Shown piece by piece: positions 35,543 to 45,869 of a DNA stretch of 64,000 nucleotides (position 1 is the first letter of the stretch; every line of letters begins with the position of its first letter). The stretch spans positions 310,001 through 374,000 of the forward strand of contig NZ_JAOSLC020000003.1 in assembly GCF_026191475.2 (NCBI RefSeq), read 5' to 3'. The stretch is from Polaribacter ponticola (GTDB lineage Bacteria; Bacteroidota; Bacteroidia; Flavobacteriales; Flavobacteriaceae). The notes under the pieces were generated by a model that worked only from the letters and a program-made list of their open reading frames with translations, was not told the DNA's origin and searched no databases. The translations under genes and the position numbers were made by a program.

Positions 35543-36817
35543 TTACATTACAAATAATCTTTTAGAACTCATCATATCAGAAACTCTTTCTCCAATTGAT
35601 TCTAAAGCAGTTTCATTAGCTGCGTTTGTAATAGCTTCATCAATAAAATTAACAACAGCAACCATATCTTCTTCTTTTAAACCACGAGTTGTAACTGCAG
35701 CAGTTCCTACACGAATACCAGAAGTTATAAACGGGCTTTTATCATCAAAAGGCACCATGTTTTTGTTTACAGTAATATCTGCCTTACCAAGCGCTATTTC
35801 AGCATCTTTTCCAGAAATGTTTTTGTTACGTAAATCTATTAACATACAGTGGTTATCTGTACCTCCAGAAATAATATCATATCCTTTAGTAACAAATTCT
35901 TTTGCCATTGCAGCAGCATTTTCTTTTACTTGTATTTGATACTCTAAAAACTCATCTGTTAATGCTTCTCCAAATGCAATAGCTTTTGCAGCAATAACAT
36001 GTTCTAATGGTCCACCTTGATTTCCAGGAAAAACTGCCGAGTTAATTAACGTAGACATTTTCTTTAATTTCCCTGATTTTAATTTCAATCCAAACGGATT
36101 TTCGAAATCTTTACCAATCATAATCATTCCTCCTCTTGGTCCACGCAACGTTTTGTGAGTTGTAGTAGTAACTATATGACAATGTGGTAAAGGATCGTTT
36201 AAAATACCTTTAGCAATTAAACCTGCAGGATGAGAAATATCTGCCATTAAAATTGCACCAACACTATCAGCAATTTCCCTAAATTTTTTAAAATCTATAT
36301 CTCTAGAATATGCAGAAGCACCAGCAATAATTAACTTAGGTTTGTGTTCCTTAGCTTGTTGCTCTAAATGGTTATAGTCTATTCTCCCAGTTTCCTTTAC
36401 AACACCATAGAAAACTGGATTGTATAATTTACCAGAAAAATTTACAGGAGAACCATGAGTTAAATGACCCCCATGAGATAAATCAAAACCTAAAACTGTA
36501 TCTCCAGGATTTAAACAAGCTGCATAAACAGCTGTGTTTGCCTGAGAACCAGAGTGTGGTTGAACATTTACATATTCTGCACCAAATAATTCTTTTGCTC
36601 TATCAATTGCTATTTGCTCAATAATATCTACAACTTCACAACCTCCATAATATCTTTTCCCAGGATATCCTTCAGCATATTTATTGGTTAAAACAGAACC
36701 TTGAGCTCTCATAACTTGATCACTTACAAAGTTTTCTGAAGCTATTAATTCTAATCCGTTTAATTGTCTTTCGTTTTCTTCCTGTATAAGGTCAAAAATT
36801 TGATTATCTAATTGCAT
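35543..36817 (-). CDS. glyA: Serine hydroxymethyltransferase
   Basis: 424 residues from the ATG at 36817 ([11 protein letters not shown]); an upstream in-frame ATG would add an unlikely tail. The motifs are [32 protein letters not shown] and the PLP-lysine region [15 protein letters not shown]. It converts serine and tetrahydrofolate to glycine and methylene-tetrahydrofolate in the cytoplasm. Divergent from the fumarylacetoacetase gene. Confidence 0.97.
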   Translation of the reverse strand: MQLDNQIFDLIQEENERQLNGLELIASENFVSDQVMRAQGSVLTNKYAEGYPGKRYYGGCEVVDIIEQIAIDRAKELFGAEYVNVQPHSGSQANTAVYAACLNPGDTVLGFDLSHGGHLTHGSPVNFSGKLYNPVFYGVVKETGRIDYNHLEQQAKEHKPKLIIAGASAYSRDIDFKKFREIADSVGAILMADISHPAGLIAKGILNDPLPHCHIVTTTTHKTLRGPRGGMIMIGKDFENPFGLKLKSGKLKKMSTLINSAVFPGNQGGPLEHVIAAKAIAFGEALTDEFLEYQIQVKENAAAMAKEFVTKGYDIISGGTDNHCMLIDLRNKNISGKDAEIALGKADITVNKNMVPFDDKSPFITSGIRVGTAAVTTRGLKEEDMVAVVNFIDEAITNAANETALESIGERVSDMMSSKRLFVM

Positions 36818-36958
36818 AGTTATTATTTTAAAACAAGGTTCAAAAGTAACGAAAAACAATTATCTATATTCTCGTTTTTATAAAAGTTAATAACTTTTTT
36901 AGAATTTTATAGTATTAAAAAAAGTGGTGTTAAAATTGAATTTTTCATTGATTTTTTG

Positions 36959-36989
36959 TTGAAAAGTGGCAAAAAATTATGTACGTTTG
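36959..36989 (+). promoter_or_regulatory. Bacteroidota promoter of fumarylacetoacetase
   Basis: TTG (36959-36961), 20 nt, then TACGTTTG (36982-36989) fits TTTG/TTG-N19-21-TAnnTTTG. The ATG is 21 nt further at 37010. Confidence 0.6.
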
Positions 36990-37009
36990 AAGAAATATAA
37001 AATTATAAA

Positions 37010-38287
37010 ATGATTATAACAGCAAATAATCCTAATAGAAAATCTTGGTTAAAAGTTAATGAAGATTCAGACTTTCCTATACAAAACATTCCTTTTGGTG
37101 TTTTTATCACTAGAGATGATATTATTACAATTGGTAGTAGAATCGGTGATTTTGCTATAGATTTAGGCGCTTTCCATCAATTAGGTTATTTTGAAGGTAT
37201 CCCTTTAACAGATGATATTTTTTTACAAGATAATTTAAATGATTTTATAGCTGATGGTCGTAAAACTTGGCGATTAGTTAGAAATAGAATTGCTGAAGTT
37301 TTTGATGTAACAAACGGATCTTTAAGAGATAATGCAAACCATAAAGATAAAATTATCTTTAGAATGGAAGAAGTAGAAATGCTACTACCAGTTTCTGTTG
37401 GTGATTATACAGATTTTTATGCAAGTAAAGAGCATGCTACAAATGTAGGATCTTTATTTAGAGATCCAGAAAATGCATTGTTACCAAATTGGTTGCATAT
37501 ACCTATTGGTTACCATGGTAGAAGTTCATCAATAATACCTTCTGGCACACCAATTAGAAGACCTTATGGACAAACAAGACCTGTTGAAGGTAGTAATACT
37601 CCAGGATTTGGACCAAGTAAGTTATTAGATTTTGAATTAGAAATGGCATTTATTACAACAGATGCTAATGTTTTAGGCGATAGAATACCTATTGAAGAAA
37701 CAGAAGAGTATATTTTTGGATTAGTACAATTTAACGATTGGTCGGCTAGAGATATTCAAGCTTGGGAATATGTGCCTTTAGGCCCTTTCTTAGGTAAAAA
37801 TTTTGCTTCTACTATTTCTCCTTGGATTGTTACTTTAGATGCTTTAGAACCTTTTAGAGTAGATAACCCAAAACAAGTTCACGAACCTTCACCTTATTTA
37901 AAACAAGAAGGAAAAGGAAGTTATGATATTCATTTACAAGTTGGAATTCAGCCAGAAAACGGAGAAGAAACTGTTGTAGCAAATTCTAACTTTAAATATA
38001 TGTATTGGACTATGGCTCAACAATTAGCACATCATACTGTAAATGGTTGTCCGGTTGAAGCTGGAGATATGATGGGTTCTGGTACAATTTCTGGGCCTAC
38101 AAAAGATAGTTATGGTTCTATGCTAGAATTAACTTGGAGAGGTCAAAATCCAATTAAATTAAAAGATGGTACAGAACGTAAATTTATTAATGATAACGAT
38201 ACTGTAATTATGCGTGCACATTGTAAAAATGATAAAATTCGTATTGGTTTTGGTGAGTGCGTTGGTAAAGTTTTACCAGCAAAATAA
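37010..38287 (+). CDS. fahA: Fumarylacetoacetase
   Basis: 425 residues. The C-terminal FAH fold has the active-site blocks IGYHGRSSSIIPSGTPIRRP, LDFELEMAF, FNDWSARDIQAWEYVPLGPF and the final MGSGTISGPTKDSYGSM. It splits fumarylacetoacetate into fumarate and acetoacetate, the last step of tyrosine breakdown. Length matches the family. It is a single gene with its own promoter and a terminator 19 bp after the stop. Confidence 0.96.
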   Translation: MIITANNPNRKSWLKVNEDSDFPIQNIPFGVFITRDDIITIGSRIGDFAIDLGAFHQLGYFEGIPLTDDIFLQDNLNDFIADGRKTWRLVRNRIAEVFDVTNGSLRDNANHKDKIIFRMEEVEMLLPVSVGDYTDFYASKEHATNVGSLFRDPENALLPNWLHIPIGYHGRSSSIIPSGTPIRRPYGQTRPVEGSNTPGFGPSKLLDFELEMAFITTDANVLGDRIPIEETEEYIFGLVQFNDWSARDIQAWEYVPLGPFLGKNFASTISPWIVTLDALEPFRVDNPKQVHEPSPYLKQEGKGSYDIHLQVGIQPENGEETVVANSNFKYMYWTMAQQLAHHTVNGCPVEAGDMMGSGTISGPTKDSYGSMLELTWRGQNPIKLKDGTERKFINDNDTVIMRAHCKNDKIRIGFGECVGKVLPAK

Positions 38288-38305
38288 TTTATTTATACAA
38301 AATAC

Positions 38306-38330
38306 AAAGCTTCACAAATTGTGGAGCTTT
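38306..38330 (+). terminator. Terminator after fumarylacetoacetase
   Basis: AAAGCTTCACAA pairs with TTGTGGAGCTTT (one G-T pair) around one central base, so the loop in practice is larger, and a T-run follows. Confidence 0.75.
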
Positions 38331-38396
38331 TTTTGTTAAAAGAAATACCCAAAATTAGTTATTGACTTTTATGTTATAAAAAATTACTTTTATAAG

Positions 38397-41300
38397 ATGA
38401 AAAATACAATCCCGTTTCTATTCCTTTTTTTAAGTTTAATAAGTTTTGGACAAGGAAGAATACAGTCAAAATCAATTAATTCAGTTTATATTAATAATAA
38501 TGTAAGCTGCAACTACTCTACAACTTTTAAATATCAATTAGTAGATGCTGGTTATGGAGAAAGCCCAACTGCACTTAAAATGGGTTTTGTAAATACAACA
38601 ATTACAGAAATAACCTTTAAAGGATATAAAGCAACAGAAATTTTAAATGAATTAAGTTTCCCCATAAAGGCTAAATTACAGGCTAATGTAAATGGAAGTG
38701 TATTTATAAAAAAAGGAAGTATAAATATTTCTACAAACTTTAATGAATCTGCTGTTAGTGATGGAGGTTTAGATACTTTTGATTTTACTAAGAATTTTAC
38801 ACAGCAAATATTTTCTTCTTTTGGAAAAGAAGTAACCTATAATGATGTAACACCAAAAGCTACTAATATTAAACTTTCTAATATTGCTTTAAATAAATTT
38901 TGGGACATAAAATTTAAAATGGACACCAAAATTAGAGCGTTAGAAAAAGAGAAAGCAAATAAAAAGAAGAAGCAAAAAAATGAAGTTACTAAAAAAAGAT
39001 TAGAAAATAAATCTACTTCAAATAGTAAAGTAACTGAAGTATTAGCTACTAATAATAAGAATTCTTTTAAAAATACACCTAGAGAAACAATTTATCAAAA
39101 GAAACAACGATTAGCTAAAGAAGCAAGTGATAGAAAGAGAAAAAGAGAGAAAGAAAACTTAGATACCGCAAATAAATTTATTGAAGGGCAAAATAGGAAA
39201 ATGGAAATAATGGAAAAAGGATTTGATGACTTACAGACTAAGTTAACCAATCAAATTGAAACCATATTTTCAAACATGGAAAAAGAAAGAAACTTTAATT
39301 CTAAGATTAGTTCTTTAACTAGTATTAAATCTACATCTATATCATCTATTATTTCGGAAAGCAAAGAAAAAAGTAGGGCAATAAATTCACTATATAATAA
39401 AAGATCTAATGAATCTTTAAATGACGTTGCTCAAAAAGGAGCTCAATTAATTGGAAGTTCTAAAAATGAAACTGAATTAGCAATTAGTACTGGAGCAACA
39501 TTATTGACTTCTGTTTTAACAAAAAATAAAATTGAAAAAGATAAAAGAGAAGCTCAAAAGAGATTAGAAGCAGAAAAAAAGCAAAGATTAATAAATTAGT
39601 TACTTTATTTAAAAACAAAATAATACCAGTTAAAAATAAATATAAAAATTTAGCAGCTTATGCAATTTCTGCAGAGAATGAAGAATACTATGTAAAGCAA
39701 TACAAGTACTATAGTTGTATTATAAATAATGCATATTCGGCAATGCAAAGTAAAGCCGATTGTATAGAACCAAATAAAAAATCAATTAATAGTTATAAGA
39801 GCTATACAGGTGTAAATTATTACAATACTTATAAGAGAAAAGCTAAAAGTAATATAGATTTTATAAAACCAAATGCTGAATATTTTTTAGATCTAGCAAT
39901 AGAAAAAGAGCCTGAAAATGCTGAATGGATTTATGAAAAAGCAAAATTCGCTGAGTTAAGTTTATATAATTATGAAAAAGCAATTATTTTAAAAAAAGCA
40001 AATCAAATTGCTCCTAGTAACTTAAAAATTAAAAAAGCTTATGATAATGCTTTTAAAAGAGTTCAGTTTTTTGAAAAAGCAAAAATAATGGCTATTAAAA
40101 ATCATATTGAAAAAAGGACTGATTATAACTGGAACTCTCACAGTAATTTAATGAGATATAGTTATAACAATAAACAAGTTTTTTTAGATTCTATAGGTAA
40201 TGTTGTTTTAGATTTAGGAGATAAATATTACTTTTCAAATAATAGGTTTTACAATAATAATGATGAATTTAACAATGGTTTACTAAAAGTTAGAACACAA
40301 GTTAATCAAAAGTCAAATAATAACAGAAATGGCACTTCTATAGTTCAATCTAGTTATTATAGTTCAAAAAATTCTAGGTACGGTTTTCTAGATACAAACG
40401 GAAAAATGAAAATCGAAAACAAATATCACGATGCTAGTAGTTTTTCTGAAGGTTTAGCTGCCGTAAAAGATCCAATTACTAACAATTGGGGATACATAGA
40501 CAATAAAGGAAATATTAAAATTCCGTTTACATATAATAAGGCGCAAAAATTTTCTGAAGGTTTAGCATTTATTAAAAAAACAATAAGAGATGAAAAATAT
40601 ATTTTAGGAGGTAATTTACTACGAAAAGGAAAATACAAAGCTGCATACATCAATAAGAATAATGAAGTTATAATTTCTGAAAAATTTGATACAGGTACAC
40701 CGTTTAAAAATGGATTAGCAAAAGTTACAAAATATGCAACCAATGATTCTTTTATGGGTGGAGGAAGTGATAAAACTTATTATATAGATAATACTGGAAA
40801 AAGAATTAATAAGAAAAATTACGATAGAGTAAAACCTTATAACAACAAAGGTTTTGCTGTTGTAGGGAATGAAAAATTAGCAAGAGGAATGAGATGGTTT
40901 ATAGTAAACCGAAATGGAGAAAAACAACATAAAGGAACTTTTGAAAATGAACCAAAATTTATAAATGGTATCGCAAAAGTTAATATTGGAGGTTTAATTA
41001 ATAGAAAATATGTAAATATTGATGATACTGGAAAAATAATCATTGAAGAAGAAAAAGATAATATTGAAGATTCTAAAAAAATAATAAAAGAGCTAAGTAA
41101 AACACAATCTGTAAGTGAATTAGAAACGTTACTTAAAAGTAATTTTGATATTGTAAATAAATCTGGAAATGGTTATAGGATTAAAAAAGGCGAAAATTAT
41201 GGTTTTATAAACAATAAAGGTGATATAATTATTCCTGTAGAATATAAAAGACTTGGTTTTTTCCATAACGGTCTTGCTGTTTATACAAAAAAAAGTAAAG

Positions 41301-41581
41301 GAGCATTTATGAAGTGTGGTTATATTAGTGAGATTGGTAATGTTGTTGTAAAAGAAAAATATGGCGAATGTGGAGATTTTTCAGAAAGTACAGCAGTTGT
41401 AGCTAAAGTTAGTCTTCTTGGTAGAAAAGTTGGTTATATAAATATTAATGGAAAAACGATAATACCTTTTAAATTTTATACTGGTACCTCTTTTAAAAAT
41501 GGAAGAGCCCAAGTAAATGATGGTAATTTCAATAAACCTAATGTGTATTTTATTAACACTAAAGGTCAAAAGATTAATTAA
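38397..41581 (+). CDS. Giant WG-repeat secreted protein, split by a frameshift near 39577
   Basis: A signal peptide (IPFLFLFLSLISFGQ) leads to a beta-rich N-domain, then a long charged coiled coil (about 180-400). The frame ends at 39599, but adding one base to the A7 run at 39574-39580 continues as AKINKLVTLFKNK and joins the downstream frame without stops to 41581. The joined protein has about 1061 residues. The second half holds a tetratricopeptide-like segment (EYFLDLAIEKEPENAEWIY) and at least six WG repeats such as KYGFLDTNGKMKIENKYHDASSFSEGLAAV. WG repeats form beta structures of uncertain role. Confidence 0.7.
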
Positions 41582-41975
41582 TTTGTAATAATTAAAAAAT
41601 AAATACACCTAAGAAAAAACAAAGATTATATTGATAATTACGGCACTTTCTAAAATAAATTAAGTTATATCAATATATAGTTTCAGAAAGTAATTTTCTA
41701 ATTCACAGTGTTCATTCATACGAAACATAACTTACTGTTGAATCTAAAATCTTGCTGAAAAATTTTCAAAATGATATTTCTAGTTTTTCTTTATTTAAGT
41801 GTATATTATTTTTTATAAAAAATTAAAAAAAACGATAAATATAAAAAAGTAGAATTATCACCTCTTTAAAGTAAAATTAATTTTAAGATTAAAAAAATAA
41901 TACCTTTACAACTCAATTACACTTTTAGCGTTATAATTATTTTACATAAACTTTATTTATAATTTACCCAAATAC
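41582..41975. other. 394-bp gene-free stretch
   Basis: Very AT-rich spacer after the WG-repeat gene. I see no coding frame, no good terminator and no repeat shared with the rest of the window; it presumably holds the promoter of the next gene. Confidence 0.5.
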
Positions 41976-42842
41976 ATGCAAACTACAAAACTAAGTGACG
42001 AAAGCATTTTACCACTTACCTGCTCTAGATCTGGATCTTGTTGTTTTGGTAAAGCTGTTATGCTAAACCCTTGGGAATTGTTATGTTTTAGTAAAGAGAA
42101 AAAAATTACAGCTAGAGAATTTAGAGATTTATATACCGATTTTGGTGGTATTCGATTAACTTTTAACGGAAAACCAGATAAAAAAGGACAAAATGCATGC
42201 AGCCAATATGTAGATGGTTTTGGTTGTAGTGTACATTTAGGAAGACCTTTAGCATGCAGATTATATCCATTAGGTCGTCAAATACAATTTAATAAAGCTG
42301 CATATATCTACGAAGGCAAAACGTTTCCTTGTTTAATAGATTGTGCAGAAGTTTTAGATTTACCTAAAATGAGTGTTGGCGAATATCTAGATGGACAAAA
42401 AGCAGGTTCTTTTGAGAATGCACAAGACGAATATTTAATAGTGATGCAAAACATTGCAGATATTGCTTTTGAGTTATTATTAGATGCTGGTTTAGCAGCT
42501 TCTGGAGACACAAAAACATTAGCTACTTGGAGAATAATGGGCAACGAACCACCAGAAAAATTAGCAGAAAGAATTGGTACAACTTGGATAGACTATTTAA
42601 TGCTACCTAAAATAATAGATAAAGCTGAAAACCCACAAACTTTTGCTCAAAAACATAATGATTTTTTACTTTTAAAGGCACAAGAAGCATTTGGTAACAT
42701 CCAAACTACTGATGAATTACACGAAGCTTGTGTTTTAATTATGGGGCTTGCATTACATTTATCTAGAGGTTTAGGCGCAGATACAAAAGGTATTGCAGAA
42801 CATTGGATTGAAACAGCAAAAAACCATGGAGCTTTGGAATAG
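41976..42842 (+). CDS. YkgJ-family zinc/iron-chelating cysteine-cluster protein
   Basis: 288 residues. The N-terminal half has the family cysteines: TCSRSGSCCFGKAV, then ACSQYVDGFGCSVHLGRPLACRLYPLGR and FPCLIDCAEV. The pattern CxxxxxxCC and GC-x-VH-x-GRP-x-ACR-x-YP is diagnostic. The C-terminal half is helical and unassigned. The cluster binds zinc or iron, and the role is uncertain. It is a stand-alone gene. Confidence 0.85.
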   Translation: MQTTKLSDESILPLTCSRSGSCCFGKAVMLNPWELLCFSKEKKITAREFRDLYTDFGGIRLTFNGKPDKKGQNACSQYVDGFGCSVHLGRPLACRLYPLGRQIQFNKAAYIYEGKTFPCLIDCAEVLDLPKMSVGEYLDGQKAGSFENAQDEYLIVMQNIADIAFELLLDAGLAASGDTKTLATWRIMGNEPPEKLAERIGTTWIDYLMLPKIIDKAENPQTFAQKHNDFLLLKAQEAFGNIQTTDELHEACVLIMGLALHLSRGLGADTKGIAEHWIETAKNHGALE

Positions 42843-43211
42843 TTTTTATAATCTTAAATAGAGTTTTTCCTCTTTTTTTAGACTCAAAAAAACTAACTTA
42901 GTTAAACGTAATGAACTTGTTTCAGTTACAAGAAAATAACTATATCTTGTTTTATTTTCTTAATATGAGTAGAAAAATTACTATATAAGGAGTTGTGCTT
43001 AATGTAATAAAAATAGAAGAACAGACACGTGAGTTTCATCATAAGGCAACCCTGATTTTACTTATGTAAAACTCTGTTTTAATAATTTATTAGACACTAC
43101 TATTAATACTAACTTTTTCCTTTATTCAAAATTCTTCAATAACAAATAGAACTTATACTATTTTAATAAAAGATTATAATAAGTTACTATTTTCAAGCGC
43201 AAACTATGTAC
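42843..43211. other. 369-bp gene-free stretch
   Basis: AT-rich spacer between convergent genes (YkgJ-like and msrA). No coding frame or clear hairpin terminator is visible to me. Confidence 0.5.
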
Positions 43212-43862
43212 CTAATGCTCACCACTTTTCAAAAGTTCAGGAAACTTCTTTTTAAATTTATTTAATCTCGGTACAGAAACTGCTTTCACATAACCTTGGT
43301 TTGGGTTTCTACGTTCAAAATCTTGATGATACTCTTCTGCCTCATAAAACTTTGTATGTTTTGTAACTTCAGTTACTATTTTACCATTGTACACTTCTTT
43401 GTTTAATTTGGCAATTGCGTTTTCTATAATTTTCTTTTCGGTATCATTACTATAAAAAGCAATTGATCTATACTGTGAGCCATAATCTGGATGTTGCCCA
43501 TTTACAGTTGTAGGATCATGAGAACCATAAAACACATCTACTAAGGTTTTAAAACTTACTTTTTTAGAATTGTAATACACAGCAACGGTTTCTGAATGCC
43601 CAGTTCTACCAGTTCCTATAGTTTGGTACGTTGGGTTTTTAGTATGACCACCTGCATAACCAGAAATAGCTTCCTCTACCCCTCTTACACTCTCAAAAAT
43701 AGCTTCTACACACCAAAAACAACCACTAGCAAAATAAGCTACTTTCGTATCTTTAGAAGGTACAAAAGGTATTTTAGTTATTTCTTCTTTCTTAGAAAAA
43801 CTCATGCAAGAAATTAATAGAATAACTACGCTTAGTGCAAAAACTGATTTTATATTTTTCAT
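43212..43862 (-). CDS. msrA: Peptide-methionine (S)-S-oxide reductase, lipoprotein form
   Basis: 216 residues from the ATG at 43862; the in-frame ATG 19 codons upstream would spoil the signal. The lipobox ends LLISC (Cys19), so this MsrA is exported. The catalytic motif is GCFWC (47-51), followed by SGYAGGHTKNPTY and YEAEEYHQDF. It reduces methionine-S-sulfoxide with thioredoxin-like donors, here repairing envelope proteins. Divergent from dnaX. Confidence 0.95.
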   Translation of the reverse strand: MKNIKSVFALSVVILLISCMSFSKKEEITKIPFVPSKDTKVAYFASGCFWCVEAIFESVRGVEEAISGYAGGHTKNPTYQTIGTGRTGHSETVAVYYNSKKVSFKTLVDVFYGSHDPTTVNGQHPDYGSQYRSIAFYSNDTEKKIIENAIAKLNKEVYNGKIVTEVTKHTKFYEAEEYHQDFERRNPNQGYVKAVSVPRLNKFKKKFPELLKSGEH

Positions 43863-44167
43863 ATTTCTAAATATATTTTTGGTTAATTTTAATCTTGATT
43901 CATCATAAAATTGACTCAAAATTATTTTGTAATAACAAATTTAAGAAGAACCAACATATAAAAAGAATTTGCACTAAGAAAACCAACTTAATTCTTAGTA
44001 CAAATTCCCGAACTTTTAACTCGATTAAAAAAATCGAATTACTATAATAGTCGTATCAAATAAGAACTCCATACAATTTGTTTACAACTTTAGCATTTTG
44101 TTAAGAAACCAAGTTGTACAAAAGCGATTAGATAATTACTTTTGTTACTCAAAATTTAAAAAATTAA
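43863..44167. other. 305-bp divergent spacer between msrA and dnaX
   Basis: No coding frame. It contains the dnaX promoter (44114-44144) and presumably that of msrA. Confidence 0.5.
44114..44144 (+). promoter_or_regulatory. Bacteroidota promoter of dnaX
   Basis: TTG (44114-44116), 20 nt, then TACTTTTG (44137-44144) fits the Bacteroidota consensus; the ATG follows at 44168. Confidence 0.6.
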
Positions 44168-45851
44168 ATGGAGCATTTTATAGTTTCTGCACGTAAGTAT
44201 CGTCCACAAAATTTTGTGGATGTAGTTGGGCAACAAGCCATAACCAATACGTTAGAAAATGCTATAAAAAACAATCATTTAGCACAAGCCTTATTATTTA
44301 CAGGACCTAGAGGAGTTGGTAAAACTTCTTGTGCAAGAATCTTAGCAAAACAAATTAACCAACAAGGTATTGAAGTTGCAGAAGATGAAGATTTTGCTTT
44401 TAATATTTTTGAACTCGATGCAGCTTCTAACAACTCTGTAGATGATATTAGAAGTTTAACAGACCAAGTTCGTATTCCGCCACAAACAGGTAAATACAAA
44501 ATATATATTATTGATGAGGTGCACATGTTATCTCAAGCAGCTTTTAATGCATTTTTAAAGACTTTAGAAGAGCCGCCTGCACATGCTATTTTTATTTTAG
44601 CAACAACAGAAAAGCATAAAATAATACCAACTATTTTATCTCGTTGTCAAATTTTCGACTTTAAAAGAATTGATGTTTTAGATGCTAAAAATTACCTTAA
44701 AGTAATTTGCCAAAAAGAAAACATTACTGCAGATGACGATGCATTGCATATTATTGCTCAAAAAGCAGATGGCGCTATGCGAGATGCTTTATCCATTTTT
44801 GATAGAGTTGTAAGTTTTTCTGGTAAAACGTTAACACGTGAAGCGGTTACAGAAAATTTGAATGTATTAGATTACGATACGTATTTTAATATGACAGATT
44901 TAGTGATAGCAAACAAAATACCTGAAGTTTTAAATGCTTTTAACACCATTTTAGGTAAAGGATTTGAAGGTCATCATTTTATAAACGGATTTGCAAGTCA
45001 TTGTAGAGATTTATTAGTTGCCAAAGACAAAGTAACTTTAGATTTATTAGAAGTTGGCGATGTTGCAAAAAAGAAATATTTAGAACAAGCAACAAAAACA
45101 AGTATTCCGTTTTTAATGCAAGCTATTAATAAAGCAAATGATTGTGATTTAAACTACAGAGCTAGTAAAAATCAACGATTACTGGTGGAATTAACATTAA
45201 TGCAGATTGCCTCTATCACTTTTGATGGAGAAAAAAAGTCAGCTAACTACATAATTCCTGCTACTTTTTTCCAAGCACTTTCTCCTGCAGTTAAAGAAAT
45301 TGCAAAACCAATTCAGAAAAAACCAGAGGTTCCTAAACATCAGAAAGCTGAAGAGCAAAAACCAAAACTTGAAAAAACCATATTAAGATCTGCTCATAAA
45401 CGTACTTCTTCACTATCATTAAAAAGTATACACCTTAAAAAAACAAAAAAAAGACTGAAGTAGAGGAAAATTTTGATAATCATCCTAAAGACCCTTTTGA
45501 TGAGAAGAAGTTACAACTACTATGGAAAGAATATGTCGCTTTTTTAATTAAAAAAGGGGAAAGAAGTATGGCTTCTATTGTAGGTACAGATGTACCAAAG
45601 TTAGGAGAGAATTTTAAAATTCATTTTACGGTTCCTAATAAGTTAATGGAAGATCAGATAAAAAAAGGTAGATTAGGCTTATTAAAATTCTTACGTTCTA
45701 AATTAAATAATTACGGAATCGATATTATTGTAACTCTAAATGAAACTATAGAAAAAAAGTTTGCCTACACTCCTAATGAAAAGTTTAATAAACTAAAAGA
45801 AAAAATCCTCTTTTAGAAAAATTACGCCAAACTTTTGAATTAGATCTGTAA
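44168..45851 (+). CDS. dnaX: DNA polymerase III gamma/tau subunit, two frame breaks
   Basis: Walker A is GPRGVGKTS (46-54), Walker B DEVHML, and sensor blocks FLKTLEEPPAHAIFILATTE and LSRCQIFDFKRI follow. The four-cysteine zinc module of the E. coli protein is absent. The zero frame stops at 45463, after A8 (45445-45452), giving 431 residues. A -1 shift there reads KKTEVEENFDNHPKDPFDEKK and continues. A further added A in 45800-45805 leads to ...LLEKLRQTFELDL and a stop at 45851, about 561 residues. The first break lies on A-AAA-AAA, a slippery heptamer as used in other dnaX genes, so programmed slippage is possible. The second suggests sequencing error. Confidence 0.85.
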
Positions 45852-45869
45852 TTTAAGTTAAATAAAGTT

